Shown: positions 17,941-26,905, numbered from the stretch's first letter. The stretch is 64,000 nt of DNA from Pseudomonas sp. H9 (GCF_004353925.1 NZ_SMOK01000017.1:62001-126000), one strand, 5' to 3'. Made by a program: numbers and translations. Notes: generated from the letters alone by a model not told the origin.

Positions 17941-18072
17941 CAGATTGAAAACCCCACAGGTAAGGATGCCATCAATTATGCGAAGAAGGTCAATGCGGTG
18001 GCGAGGACGCTGAATGAACGCCCTCAAAAGACACTAAACTACGAAACACCGGCCGACAGGTTCAGCCAATGA
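17941..18072 (+). pseudogene. 3' remnant of an IS30-family transposase
   Basis: One frame reads ...VNAVARTLNERPQKTLNYE followed by TPADRFSQ, then TGA, VASTG, TGA. The LNERPxKTLNYETPADRF block is the conserved C-terminus of IS30-family transposases. A TGA at 18055-18057 stands where the family usually has a Cys codon before the last few residues. Nothing upstream of about 17941 matches the rest of the enzyme, so only about 40 codons survive, and no inverted repeats were found. Confidence 0.7.
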
Positions 18073-18276
18073 GTTGCATCGACCGGTTGAATCCACAGCC
18101 AATAGCAGTCACTCCCTACAAGATTTCTATCTCACTCTCCTTTAGCCAACCAGCAGCAATGACATCCTGCCTGGCTAGGGCAGGTTGGCGAGTGTGAGGC
18201 AGAGCCATCTACCGCGTAGCGCAGAGGTGATAGACTGCGCAAGTTCAGCCTGTCTTATCGTTCCGGAGAGCTACCC

Positions 18277-18894
18277 ATGCTTGGAGTCACCGACTACGGC
18301 TCATTCCTGATCGCCTTCATTGTCCTCCTTGCCATTCCCGGCCCCGGGAACTTCGCTTTGATTTCAGCCACAGGAAAGGGCGGTATCAAGGCTGGTCTGG
18401 CGGCGACCTGTGGGGTGATCCTCGGCGACCAGGTGCTGTTGTGGATGGCGGTAGCGGGGGTAGCAACTTTGTTGGCCACCTATCCGGCGGCATTCCATGC
18501 CGTGCAATGGCTGGGCGCTATGTACCTCGCATGGCTTGGGCTGCGAATGCTACTGAGCAAGCCGGGCAGTGCGCCCCGCGCCAGTCGAATGGATAACGGC
18601 CACTACTTGCGCCAGACGATGATTATCACCCTGCTGAACCCCAAGGCGATCGTGTTCTATATGGCATTCCTGCCGCTCTTTATCGATCCGGTGAAGCATC
18701 AGGGCCTTGTCACCTTTGCCTTCATGGCTGCGACCGTTGCTGTGGTAACGTTCCTCTATGGCCTGATCGCCGTAGCCTTGACCTATAAGCTGGCTCAGCG
18801 CATGCGCGCCAACCCACGCGTCGCCAATATGCTGGAGCGTCTGGCCGGCGCTTGCCTGGTGGGGTTCGGCATCAAGTTGGTGGCAATGCGCTAG
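18277..18894 (+). CDS. LysE/RhtB-family amino acid exporter
   Basis: A 205-residue inner membrane protein with about six hydrophobic segments, the LysE-family N-terminal signature IPGPGNFALISATGKGGIKAG near residues 20-40, and the second-half motif LLNPKAIVFYMAFLPLFID near 120-140. RhtB proteins export amino acids such as homoserine, threonine or leucine; the substrate is not readable here. GGAGAG precedes the ATG by 8 bp. It is monocistronic: relic DNA lies upstream, and a clear terminator hairpin follows at 18924-18949. Confidence 0.87.
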   Translation: MLGVTDYGSFLIAFIVLLAIPGPGNFALISATGKGGIKAGLAATCGVILGDQVLLWMAVAGVATLLATYPAAFHAVQWLGAMYLAWLGLRMLLSKPGSAPRASRMDNGHYLRQTMIITLLNPKAIVFYMAFLPLFIDPVKHQGLVTFAFMAATVAVVTFLYGLIAVALTYKLAQRMRANPRVANMLERLAGACLVGFGIKLVAMR

Positions 18895-18923
18895 GAGGCT
18901 GGCGTCATCACCTAACACCCAAG

Positions 18924-18949
18924 AGCGGATCAAATTGACCCGCTTTTTC
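18924..18949 (+). terminator. Rho-independent terminator after the LysE gene
   Basis: The arms AGCGG-A-TC and GA-C-CCGCT (one A/C mismatch) enclose loop AAATT and are followed by a T-run, 29 bp after the stop codon at 18894. Confidence 0.8.
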
Positions 18950-18974
18950 GTTTCAACACCTGCCAGAACATCTA

Positions 18975-19050
18975 TCGGGCCGTCTGCTAATGGCCGACTT
19001 TCGCCAGATGCGACAGGCTGCTTCCGACCCATTGCAGTCATTCATGGGGA
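18975..19050. repeat. Dispersed repeat with CGACCCATTGC core, copy A
   Basis: The core GGCTGCTTCCGACCCATTGC (19016-19035) recurs with small changes at 19715-19734, 21566-21590 and 42118-42148. Upstream context such as GCGAGAGGCT is shared in the better copies. All copies are intergenic. Confidence 0.65.
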
Positions 19051-19095
19051 ACAGCGACAATCCCCATCGCCGGTTCGTTTCGTAAGGAAGCAGAT

Positions 19096-19638
19096 ATGAA
19101 AGCACTGATCGTGATCGATGTGCAGCACGGGCTATTTACGCCATTACCTAGGCCCAACTCATCTTTAGAGGTCGTGAATCGTATTAACGAATTGTCACGG
19201 CGCGCTAGATTGGATAACGCGCCCGTTATCTTTGTTCAGCACGAAGCTATCAGCGGCGACTATTTCAGGCATGGCAGCGAAGCATGGACCCTGGATGCCG
19301 GGCTCATTACAGGCAGCACTGATCATTTTGTTCGCAAGACCACCCCTGATTCCTTTTTGAAAACGAATCTCGAATCCGTACTGGTAGAAAGCGGCATTTC
19401 TCATCTTGTCGTATGTGGCTATGCCACGGAATTCTGCATCGACACCACGGTCCGGCGTGCAGCTTCACTGGGGTATGACGTGACCCTAGTGAGTGATGCT
19501 CACACTACTCACGACAAAGCCCATGCCGAGGCGGCGCAAATCATCGCTCACCACAATGCCACTTTGCCCAGCATCAAAAGCTTTGGGGTGCATATCCTGG
19601 CCCAGGAAAGTAATGCCGTTGAGTTCGCTCACGTTTAG
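19096..19638 (+). CDS. Isochorismatase-family cysteine hydrolase
   Basis: A 180-residue protein of the isochorismatase-like fold. The triad is visible: Asp in VIDVQHGLF near residue 8, Lys in HFVRKTTPDSF near 80, and Cys in GYATEFCIDTTVRRA near 116. Relatives hydrolyse nicotinamide, N-carbamoyl or biuret-type amides, or isochorismate; none can be chosen here. The ATG at 19096 has AAGGAAG upstream. No operon partner: copies of the dispersed CGACCCATTGC repeat lie on both sides. Confidence 0.85.
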   Translation: MKALIVIDVQHGLFTPLPRPNSSLEVVNRINELSRRARLDNAPVIFVQHEAISGDYFRHGSEAWTLDAGLITGSTDHFVRKTTPDSFLKTNLESVLVESGISHLVVCGYATEFCIDTTVRRAASLGYDVTLVSDAHTTHDKAHAEAAQIIAHHNATLPSIKSFGVHILAQESNAVEFAHV

Positions 19639-19669
19639 GAATCCAGCGTTCTGACAGGTCGGTGATTTG

Positions 19670-19755
19670 TCCACTGGAATGGCTGCTTCGGGTCGTAAGC
19701 AGCCATCTATGACCGGCAGCTTTCGACCCATTGCTGCCATTGGCGACCGGCCGCA
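19670..19755. repeat. Dispersed CGACCCATTGC repeat, copy B
   Basis: GGCAGCTTTCGACCCATTGC at 19715-19734 with flanking GGCTGCTTCGGGTCGTAAGC at 19681, which makes an imperfect inverted arrangement around it. Confidence 0.6.
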
Positions 19756-19808
19756 ATCAGCCGAATCCAGCCTATTGCGACAGACGCCTTCCACCCCTTT
19801 GCGGACGC

Positions 19809-20168
19809 ACACTCAAGAGCGACATTGAAATACAGTCCTTGTCTCCAGACGGTCGCTACCAATTCCAGGCGACCCCGTGAGAAGCAGGCAACTCGCACTG
19901 GCTGTTCCCGCCGCAAATCATAGATACCCAAAACAGAAACGTGGTGTTTGGCTTCGAGGATCCTCTGTGGTCAGCAGACCTCAGCACCTGGCTAAGCCCG
20001 ACCCGGGTAGAACTCAAGCTGCGCAAATACCCCGGCCATCGAGCACCTTTGGGGCTCACGATGATCGTTGAATATGCGCTGCGTATCGCTGAATATGGCG
20101 ATGGCTCGCACATTGAATTGGCCCGTCTGGAAAGCACCCTTGAGGGGATGCTCGATCTGCTCGGCTGA
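19809..20168 (+). pseudogene. Interrupted gene of unknown function (in-frame TGA)
   Basis: One continuous frame reads LKSDIEIQSLSPDGRYQFQA, then TP, TGA (19878-19880), then EAGNSHWLFPPQIIDTQ, and on to a stop at 20168 (RLESTLEGMLDLLG). The residues on both sides of the TGA look like one domain (about 118 codons), and the TGA stands where a Trp codon would fit. No ATG, GTG or TTG with a ribosome site is seen upstream of 19809, so the 5' end also seems lost. If translated at all, a GTG at 19938 or 19941 could give about 76 residues. I do not recognise the family. The next gene starts 25 bp downstream and may once have shared a transcript. Confidence 0.6.
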
Positions 20169-20192
20169 ACTTACTTGTCAGCAAGGACCTGA

Positions 20193-21461
20193 ATGATGAA
20201 TTGGACGGCTCTGGAACAGGCGCTTTTCGACGCCGCCAGACAAACATTACAAACGCTGCTCGATGAGGGAGGCAGCCCTTTGTACGCCGCAGCGTTTCAT
20301 GCCAGCTACCGAGAAGAAGAGGCGGTTCTGTCGCTGCCCAGCTTTGCCGCAAACAGCCTGCAAGCACTCAGCGAAGACTACCCCGACGAGGAGGATGAAA
20401 GCTTCAGTTCGGTGAAGTGGAACCCGGCGGACTGGCGCTGGGATTGGGAAATCTGCGCTGGTGAGCCGTTTACGCGGCTCGATGATGAGCTGCAAGCCCA
20501 CGCCAATCGGCTTGGCCCGCGCCAATGGCAAGCGGCTGAGCAACGCTTGCTGGTCACCGTTAGCCGTGCCGCCAGGTCCCTGGGCCGCCATTTCAGCCAG
20601 CATCCTGGTGTGACGCCTGGCTTCGTGGTGATTTTTCATGACTTTGCTGGCTATATGCCCTTGGCCAAGCGCAGCATGACCCGCCAGCAGTTCGAGGATA
20701 ATTTCCCTGTCGAACTGGCGATTGAAAACACCCTGCGCGATGTCACTGCCTTGCCGCTCGCCGAGCAGGTCGCGTTCTACGTCAGCCGCTTACATTGTTC
20801 GGATGGCATTTCGGGGGAAGACGCAGAGCGCTGGCTGATTGCCAACGGCCGTCCCGCACAGGCAGCGCTTATCGAGCAGCTCAGCGGGCATAAAGAGTCT
20901 ACCGCTGCCGCGCGTATTCTCGGGCTGGCCGGCATGGCTGATGAGCCCGTCATCCAGGCCCTGCGCCGACAGGCGATTGAGGCCTGTAAGCAGCCGACCC
21001 GCAACTGGTGCGCAAATGCCTTGGGTTACCTTGAGGATTTCGATTGGCTTATGCAGCAAGCGCCCGACGTCGCTGTCGCGGGGATTTGCGCTAACTTTGA
21101 CGGTTTCCGCTGGCGGGGCGTGCAGCCACCGGTGCTGAACTACACACCCGTTGAGCGTCTGCTTGATCAGCGTCCTGAGCTTCGGGCTGCTGTTGAAGAG
21201 ACCCTTGAAGAAGTCTACGGCCAGATCGATACCACCGCCGCCGATGTTAGCGAAGCCTTGCGCGGTTTGGTTTCACCCCACGTAGCCATTCGTCGTCATG
21301 CCGTGAGTGGATTGAATAACCGTGGCCTGCTGCCCGGCGACGCGCTTCGAGCCATTGAGGCGCTACGCCTGGCAACACAGGATACCGATGAGCAGGTGCG
21401 GCACGTCGCGGGCCTTGGCCTGGAAGCTATGAAACCCAGCCTGGCTCATCGTTTTTCCTGA
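20193..21461 (+). CDS. DUF4303-type protein with HEAT-like C-terminus
   Basis: A 422-residue soluble protein. Residues about 1-170 look like DUF4303 (ALEQALFDAARQTLQTLL, SPLYAAAFHASY, then KWNPADWRWDWEI). The C-terminal half is Ala/Leu-rich helical repeats (LIEQLSGHKESTAAARILGL, then CANALGYLEDFDW, and VRHVAGLGLEAMKPSL at the end), resembling HEAT-type repeats. DUF4303 is sometimes seen near SMI1/KNR4-like immunity genes, but no toxin is adjacent, so an orphan immunity role is speculation. AAGGA lies upstream; the start is either ATG of the ATGATG pair at 20193/20196. Confidence 0.65.
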   Translation: MMNWTALEQALFDAARQTLQTLLDEGGSPLYAAAFHASYREEEAVLSLPSFAANSLQALSEDYPDEEDESFSSVKWNPADWRWDWEICAGEPFTRLDDELQAHANRLGPRQWQAAEQRLLVTVSRAARSLGRHFSQHPGVTPGFVVIFHDFAGYMPLAKRSMTRQQFEDNFPVELAIENTLRDVTALPLAEQVAFYVSRLHCSDGISGEDAERWLIANGRPAQAALIEQLSGHKESTAAARILGLAGMADEPVIQALRRQAIEACKQPTRNWCANALGYLEDFDWLMQQAPDVAVAGICANFDGFRWRGVQPPVLNYTPVERLLDQRPELRAAVEETLEEVYGQIDTTAADVSEALRGLVSPHVAIRRHAVSGLNNRGLLPGDALRAIEALRLATQDTDEQVRHVAGLGLEAMKPSLAHRFS

Positions 21462-21549
21462 GTGCACCGCAGATGGATACTTTACGAGCGTTCATGGGCG
21501 ATTCGCTGACTATGGGCCTACAGGTTACCGATTCAACTCGGTGATGAGC

Positions 21550-21600
21550 GTGTGCCCTGTCGGACGGTTGCGAGAGGCTGCTTTCGACCCTCAGCAGAAC
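21550..21600. repeat. Dispersed CGACCCATTGC repeat, copy C
   Basis: GGTTGCGAGAGGCTGCTTTC plus GACCC at 21566-21590, in the 171-bp gap between convergent genes. It shares GGTTGCGAGAGGCT with the copy at 42118. Confidence 0.6.
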
Positions 21601-21632
21601 TCACAGGCCCTCTATGAATGACTGTTAGTTGT

Positions 21633-22616
21633 TTATTCTTCTGCACTTTCAACTGCAGACCAGCACCCCGCCCCCTCCAATGGCACATATTCAATGCGGT
21701 GCCGTCCATTGTTTTTAGCCGCATACAGCTGCTGGTCTACGGCTTTGATGAAGTCTGTAAGCTTTTCCCGCTCACCTGGCGCCACCGAGCCTGCGCCTAT
21801 GCTGACAGTCACGCGGTGACCATGTGGCGATAGCGCATGCACGATGGATTGCTTCTGAATCAACCGCTGGCAACGCTCAGCAACTTTACGCGCCACCTCG
21901 GCATCGGCTTCGGGCAGCAGCACGACAAACTCTTCGCCGCCATAACGAGCCACAAGATCGCGAGGGCCGTCCAACGCCAAACTCAGCGTTTGGGCAATCG
22001 TTATCAAACATTTGTCGCCTTGAACATGGCCGTACAAATCGTTGTACTGCTTGAAAAAATCGACGTCCAACAAGAGCAGAGACAGTGGCTGGCGTTCGCG
22101 GCGCGCACGTTCCCATTCCAACTCGAAACAGCTATCGAAGCGGCGGCGGTTGGCGATATTCGTCAAACCGTCCTTGAACGACAGCACCTCTAGCTCTTTC
22201 TGCAAGCTCAGCAGTTGGTCTTCGGTCTTCTTGCGTTCGCTGATGTCAAACATGAAACCGATCAGTGCTTCGACCTCGCCCCTGTCATTGCGCACCACGT
22301 GCACAACGTCGCGAATCCATACATAGCCGTTGTCTTTGGTCAGTGCTCGGTAGTCAGCCTCGTGGTCCACGCCAGCCTGGGATTGTGTGACGCAGAAATT
22401 CACCACATATTCGCGATCTTCTGGGTGCATGCGCATAGCCCAGTCTTCCACACTCACCCAACTTTCAGGGCTCCAACCCAACAACGCCTCAATTTGAGGG
22501 CCGATGTAGGCGAATTTCATCGAGGCCCAATCAATCTTCCAGGGAATCGCCTTGGTCGACTCCAGCAAGGTTCTGTACACCTCACTGTCATTCACAAACT
22601 CGCTTGCATCGGACAT
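21633..22616 (-). CDS. PAS-GGDEF diguanylate cyclase
   Basis: A 327-residue protein with a PAS fold (about 15-135, with the PAC tail GEVEALIGFMFDISERKKTE), a short coiled linker, and a GGDEF domain (about 155-315). The active site is RYGGEEFVVLLPEAD, a functional GGEEF. The residues before it (GPRDLVAR) do not give the canonical RxxD inhibitory site. There are no membrane segments, so it is a cytoplasmic sensor making cyclic di-GMP. I chose the ATG at 22616 (GGGGG about 9 bp upstream) because the longer frame to 22799 reads through a REP element. Confidence 0.87.
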   Translation of the reverse strand: MSDASEFVNDSEVYRTLLESTKAIPWKIDWASMKFAYIGPQIEALLGWSPESWVSVEDWAMRMHPEDREYVVNFCVTQSQAGVDHEADYRALTKDNGYVWIRDVVHVVRNDRGEVEALIGFMFDISERKKTEDQLLSLQKELEVLSFKDGLTNIANRRRFDSCFELEWERARRERQPLSLLLLDVDFFKQYNDLYGHVQGDKCLITIAQTLSLALDGPRDLVARYGGEEFVVLLPEADAEVARKVAERCQRLIQKQSIVHALSPHGHRVTVSIGAGSVAPGEREKLTDFIKAVDQQLYAAKNNGRHRIEYVPLEGAGCWSAVESAEE

Positions 22617-22891
22617 ACGCAATTGCCCCCAGATCCGTGTCAGTAAACCACTGTAGTCGGAAGCGGTCAGTCGTGGAAATTTACTGAGCGGCTGTTGCTG
22701 GCCGTTTTTGGGTCGGTAGCAGGCTGGGGTAGAAGGCCGCTTTAGCCGAAGGGTGATGTATTGATGCTGCTGGCCATCGCGGGGCAAGCCCGCTCCCACC
22801 GGTTCGGCTCACTCTGTGCCGGACTAAGGAATAGCCGTAAGTGAGATCTGGGCCGCCGATGCGGCCCGTCTCGGAAGCTTGAACCATCCGC
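22617..22891. repeat. REP element plus dispersed hairpin repeat, copy 2
   Basis: A REP element lies at about 22771-22800 (CCATCGCGGGGCAAGCCCGC and on). The hairpin repeat at 22827-22876 (GTGAGATCTGGGCCGCCGAT then GCGGCCCGTCTCGGAAG) matches the copy at 17849. No gene is seen; this separates the dioxygenase and GGDEF genes. Confidence 0.75.
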
Positions 22892-23461
22892 CTAACTGGC
22901 GTTGTGCTCCACCGCCATAAACCGTCGCGTGCCTGCGTCCACATCGTAGATATGGAAGTTGTTCATCATGCGCCCATACAGGTGCAGGCTGACCGCGCGG
23001 GAGCGTTCGCTGGGTACGCCAGTGATATGGATGTGGTCCGGGTTGGGTACAAAGCTGGTGACCGAGCCGGATGGCAACAGGATGACGCCACCTCGCACCA
23101 GGTCGATGCCTTCATCCAGGCTGCGGTCAGCCGACAGGCACACGTAGCTGCGCTCTTCCAACACGCCTTCGACGATGCCGACCACGCCCCAACTGCCGTG
23201 GTCGTGAACCGGGGTCCATTGCCCCGGTGACCATACGAGTGCGTACAACGACAAACCGTCATCCTCGGCGCGGTAAATCAGGTTGCGGCAGTAGTGGTTG
23301 GGGTCGCTGCGGTAGTGTTCGGGCTCAAGAAAGCGCGGCGCATGGCTCACCAGCTCCAACATCGAAGGTGCCAAGGCTTGCACGCAGTCGCAGGGCGAGC
23401 AGTGTTGCTGGCTGAGCCTGTCGGCCTGCTCGATAAACCGCACAAGTTCCGGGTGTGGCAT
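22892..23461 (-). CDS. Cysteine dioxygenase-family thiol dioxygenase
   Basis: A 189-residue cupin-fold non-heme iron enzyme. Iron ligands appear as H86 and H88 in PVHDHGSWGVVG and a third His in PDHIHITGV (H143 or H145). The tail YGRMMNNFHIYD is typical of the family. It oxidises a thiol to a sulfinate: cysteine to cysteine sulfinate, or 3-mercaptopropionate in the Pseudomonas subgroup. The start at 23461 is fixed by GGGAGGG about 10 bp upstream. It stands alone between dispersed repeats and a TPR-like gene. Confidence 0.85.
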   Translation of the reverse strand: MPHPELVRFIEQADRLSQQHCSPCDCVQALAPSMLELVSHAPRFLEPEHYRSDPNHYCRNLIYRAEDDGLSLYALVWSPGQWTPVHDHGSWGVVGIVEGVLEERSYVCLSADRSLDEGIDLVRGGVILLPSGSVTSFVPNPDHIHITGVPSERSRAVSLHLYGRMMNNFHIYDVDAGTRRFMAVEHNAS

Positions 23462-23595
23462 TGAACAAGCCCTCCCTGATGATGCAAACCTATAAACCAC
23501 CTTGCCAATGGGGCGGAACACAACATGAACTGGGAGCAGATGCTCAGGGAAAATGTAGCTGATTTGCACAGATTCGCAGTGACCGCCCTGCTTGG

Positions 23596-24924
23596 TTAAC
23601 TGCAGTCACTCGCTGCGCGCAGTTTCCAGGCGCGGTTGAGTGGACTCTGGGGCTTCAGTGCAAGCCGCTCGGCAACCAGTGCCTCGGCCAGTGCGCGATT
23701 GCCCAGGCGCAGTGCAGCTTCAATCAGTGTCCATGAGAAGACATCGCGCTGCGCGTGACTGCCGCCGAAGCGGTTGGCTTTGGCACGTAACGGCATTAAA
23801 CAGGCTATGGCCTGGGCGTAATCGCCACGACCAAACGCCACCAATCCTTCGCACGCGGGCACACCGATCTCCCTGCTCATCATGGCGTTGGTACCGATAC
23901 CAGCAGCGGCCCGCCTCAGGGTGTCCAACTGCTGAACTTGTGCGCGGCTGTTTGCAGCCCCCACAAACGCCATCATCGCGTTCACGTCGTTAAAGGCGTA
24001 CAGGCCATCTTCACAACGGGGCTCCCATTTTTCGGCCAGCCCCCGCCACCGATCGCCAACGTCATGGCCAAGCAGAGAGAGCCTCCACAGCAGCGCGGAG
24101 CTATCCAGCAACTCAAGCGCCTGAGCAAATCCACCCGCTGAAATGTCTTCATCGAAAAGACGAAGCGCACCCGCCACGTCATTGGCCTCAAGCAGGAACA
24201 GCGCCTGGTGCCACCATAGATGGAAGGCAAACATGCTATTGGGCGCCCAGGCACTGGCGCTGGATGAAAGGTAACGGGCCCCTTCCTCGGCGCGGCCCTG
24301 CATTTCCATGACATGCGTGACGGCATGCACAGCCCAGCCATCCTGTGGGTTCAAGGCTACCGCCTCGCGCCCCTGCTCTTCGGCCTGGCGGTAATCCCCT
24401 GACTCTTCCAGGCCAAAGGCATACATGCCTTTCACAAAGCCAACGCCAGGCACCTGGCTGTCCCAGTGCGGCATCACGCGGGCCACGCGATCACGCAGCA
24501 TGTGCGAGTAACCCAGATAGAAATCGCCCAGATGGGCAAATTGCAGGGCCAGCAGATCGCGCGGGTACTCAATCGAAACACAGCCCCAGGTTTCAATTGC
24601 TCGCTCCCAGTCGCCGTCGAACCAGGCGCGTATGGCATGGATATGCTGGCGTTCGCGGTCATTGGCTTGGCTTGCCAGGTGCTCTGCGGCGTCCAGGCTC
24701 CTGAGAAGCTCCGCGTCGAACGCCTTGTCGGTCGCCGTCGCAATCGCGCCGGCACGAAAGGCATGAGCCAGAGCGAAATCCGGATGCTGGGCGATGATGG
24801 TGTCAGCCGCAGCCAGAGGGTCGGCCTGGTACGCGTGCAGCAAGTCGCAAGCGCTGTCCAGCGCGTCGATTGCCTCTTGCACGCCATAAGAAACCGGATT
24901 GCCACGCTTGTCGCGTTTGCTCAT
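23596..24924 (-). CDS. Tetratricopeptide-like repeat protein
   Basis: A 442-residue all-helical protein with TPR-like pairs of helices (AEEQGREAVALNPQDGWAVH around residue 185 and AVTHVMEMQGRAEEGARYL after it). It has no signal peptide or membrane segment. It resembles the conserved bacterial TPR-type proteins of about 440-470 residues often annotated only as tetratricopeptide repeat proteins. AGGAG lies 6 bp upstream of the ATG at 24924; the frame extension to 25056 has no ribosome site. No functional partner is visible. Confidence 0.75.
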   Translation of the reverse strand: MSKRDKRGNPVSYGVQEAIDALDSACDLLHAYQADPLAAADTIIAQHPDFALAHAFRAGAIATATDKAFDAELLRSLDAAEHLASQANDRERQHIHAIRAWFDGDWERAIETWGCVSIEYPRDLLALQFAHLGDFYLGYSHMLRDRVARVMPHWDSQVPGVGFVKGMYAFGLEESGDYRQAEEQGREAVALNPQDGWAVHAVTHVMEMQGRAEEGARYLSSSASAWAPNSMFAFHLWWHQALFLLEANDVAGALRLFDEDISAGGFAQALELLDSSALLWRLSLLGHDVGDRWRGLAEKWEPRCEDGLYAFNDVNAMMAFVGAANSRAQVQQLDTLRRAAAGIGTNAMMSREIGVPACEGLVAFGRGDYAQAIACLMPLRAKANRFGGSHAQRDVFSWTLIEAALRLGNRALAEALVAERLALKPQSPLNRAWKLRAASDCS

Positions 24925-25087
24925 GGTTTGCTCCTGACCACACCACAGGGACATACCTGATCGAGAGGATGTGAAGATCGCTCTCGATTGTCTCCCCGAA
25001 TGTGAATCAGGGACACTTTTCCGACGAAACGTGAAGGGCTGTGTCAAGTTCAACATTGACGGCAGCCTGTTGGCAGGATCGGCTGGC

Positions 25088-25321
25088 CATCGCGGGGCAA
25101 GCCCGCTTGTGTCTTGAGGAAGGAACAGAATCTGGAGTGAGCGCGGTGAATGGCAAGTTGATAGCCCGAGGTGCGGGTAGGCCCGGTGGGAGCGGGCCTT
25201 GCCCCGCGATCGGCTGCGCAGCGCGCCGTAAACACAGCTGCTTGCAAGGCAACTGGTATACCGAGGCGACTGAATTGCTGCCGCTTCGCGCCAGATCGCA
25301 GGGCAAGCCAGCTCCCACCGG
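25088..25321. repeat. Composite REP element (BIME), about 235 bp, inverted copy
   Basis: This sequence is the reverse complement of 45563-45790 with few changes and shares its core with 39310-39460. It contains a REP-like end at each side (CCCGGTGGGAGCGGGCCTTG near 25183 and AAGCCAGCTCCCACCGG at the right end) and about 70 bp of non-REP sequence (CTTGAGGAAGGAACAGAATC and on). The surrounding gap 24925-25338 holds no gene. Confidence 0.85.
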
Positions 25322-25338
25322 GGGCTGGGGGCGGTTGA

Positions 25339-26721
25339 TCAGATGCTGCAGCCGCGCTTTTCGAACTCGGTTTGGGACATGTAGCGGGTGTCAGGGAAGT
25401 ATTCCTTCATCACCGCCGCTTCCTCACCCAGTTTGTGGGTAGCAAACAGGCTTTGTTGGAAGTCTTTTGCCGGGATCATGTTGCGGTACAACAAGAAGCC
25501 ACCATGGGTGTTGCCGATACCATCGCCCACGCGCCCCCAGTCCATCCACGCTACACCGCATTCAGGCCTGGCATTGACCGGGCGCTTGTCGGCTGCAGAC
25601 ACCACGATGGTGTAGTCGCCTTGCGCGTCGGTCGGCACTTCTTCGTCATGCACGCACGAATCGACCGCAGTGTCGCTAAGCGAGCGGTATTTGCACACTG
25701 ACCAGTAACGCAATTGGCCGGCGGCCATGGTTGTCTCGCCGTCATGGGTCTTGGGGGTGGTCGGCGCCTTGGCATGCAGCACCAAGACATCGCCAAAGCG
25801 GCTATCGATGTAGGTGCTCATGTAGGTGTTATCCAGGGTGCTGTAATAGCCGCCGCGCCGGGTGACATCCATTTTCTGGCGGATCGCTTCGTAGGGCGTG
25901 CCGATCAGCGTGGTAGTAGCGGCGAGCGGAGCATTGAAGAAGGCATTCCAGTTAGGTGGGTTTTGCGCCGGATGGTGGGGCGAGGTGGTGCTGGGCAAAT
26001 TCTGCAAGATTTTGAGTTTTTCCGCAGCCAGGTGCACATCGTTGATCGAACCTTCCTTGACCACGATGGACTGGCACAACTCGCCACCGCGCAACTGTTT
26101 GCCATCGGCTAGTGTCAGCACAGGCTCCGGCAGCGGCACACCTCCGCGTGCATCACGCCCGGCATCGGGTACGTAGACTCGGTAGTACAGCTGGTGCAGG
26201 GCATCACCCTGCTGTACATACAACGTACCGGGTTCGCGCTTGGCATCATCCAGCGGCTGGCCAGCGACCAAGGCAAGCTCAGCCACATTCACCCGATAAT
26301 CACGTTGTGCGGCGTCGCGCCTGGCTCCAGCCTGGAACGGGTTCGTCGCGCCTGCTACAGCGCTCATCATGACGTCATTGATACGGTCGACCGGTACGCC
26401 TTCAAGATAGCTATTGAAAGAGATATGCCGGGCATGCGGGAACTGCCCTTCCAGGGTCAGTTTTGCGCCCGCCGGCAATCGGAACTGCGTCGCCCAGTAA
26501 GTTACCCCGGAGTCAGGGAACAGGATATTGTGCGTCTCGGGGCTGACCGTACCAACCCAGAAACAGTTGCTCAGCCCGGAGCGCTGATTGGCCGAGTCGA
26601 TTTCTGCAACGGGGATGGGCACAAGTTTTGGACGGAAGCTGTTGAAATCCAGGGCAGGTGTTTCTGCATGGGCCCAGGCGCTGCCCAAGACGAGTGCTAA
26701 GCCGAGAATGACGCGTTGCAT
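25339..26721 (-). CDS. Secreted protein of unknown function
   Basis: A 460-residue exported protein with a signal peptide MQRVILGLALVLGSAWAHA. The mature part has paired strands and few helices (SGVTYWATQFRLPAGAKLTL, then HARHISFNSYLEGVPVDRIN; C-terminal GGFLLYRNMIPAKDFQQSLF) and several Cys residues (ELCQS, VCKYRS, SCVHDEE, PECGVAW, RGCSI) that may form disulfides. I do not recognise the family. I chose the ATG at 26721 (GGAAAG upstream) because it begins the signal peptide. It is divergent from the Crp/Fnr regulator across 184 bp with a palindrome at 26855. Confidence 0.7.
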   Translation of the reverse strand: MQRVILGLALVLGSAWAHAETPALDFNSFRPKLVPIPVAEIDSANQRSGLSNCFWVGTVSPETHNILFPDSGVTYWATQFRLPAGAKLTLEGQFPHARHISFNSYLEGVPVDRINDVMMSAVAGATNPFQAGARRDAAQRDYRVNVAELALVAGQPLDDAKREPGTLYVQQGDALHQLYYRVYVPDAGRDARGGVPLPEPVLTLADGKQLRGGELCQSIVVKEGSINDVHLAAEKLKILQNLPSTTSPHHPAQNPPNWNAFFNAPLAATTTLIGTPYEAIRQKMDVTRRGGYYSTLDNTYMSTYIDSRFGDVLVLHAKAPTTPKTHDGETTMAAGQLRYWSVCKYRSLSDTAVDSCVHDEEVPTDAQGDYTIVVSAADKRPVNARPECGVAWMDWGRVGDGIGNTHGGFLLYRNMIPAKDFQQSLFATHKLGEEAAVMKEYFPDTRYMSQTEFEKRGCSI

Positions 26722-26854
26722 ACTGACTTTCCTTATTGTTATAGGTAAGAGTGTTGATCGCTCCTTGATTGCACTACCGCGCATTGTCAGTGACGACATG
26801 CATGCCGCAAGCTCGAAGCTCAGCTGAACTTATCAACGCGTCCAGAGCCTGGTC

Positions 26855-26870
26855 TGTCATCTGGATGACA
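26855..26870. promoter_or_regulatory. Crp/Fnr-like palindrome TGTCAT-N4-ATGACA
   Basis: A perfect inverted repeat TGTCAT CTGG ATGACA, 35 bp before the GTG of the Crp/Fnr gene and 133 bp from the divergent secreted-protein gene. Spacing and symmetry match Crp/Fnr-type operators (TTGAT-N4-ATCAA for Anr/Fnr), with different half-site bases. It is probably the site of the adjacent regulator. Confidence 0.6.
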
Positions 26871-26905
26871 ACTTTCATGATTACAGCAAACCCAGGAGGC
26901 TCACC

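Noticed and set aside
22616..22799. N-terminal extension of the GGDEF protein
   Set aside because: The extra residues are a translated REP element; ATG 22616 has a plausible ribosome site and starts before the PAS domain.
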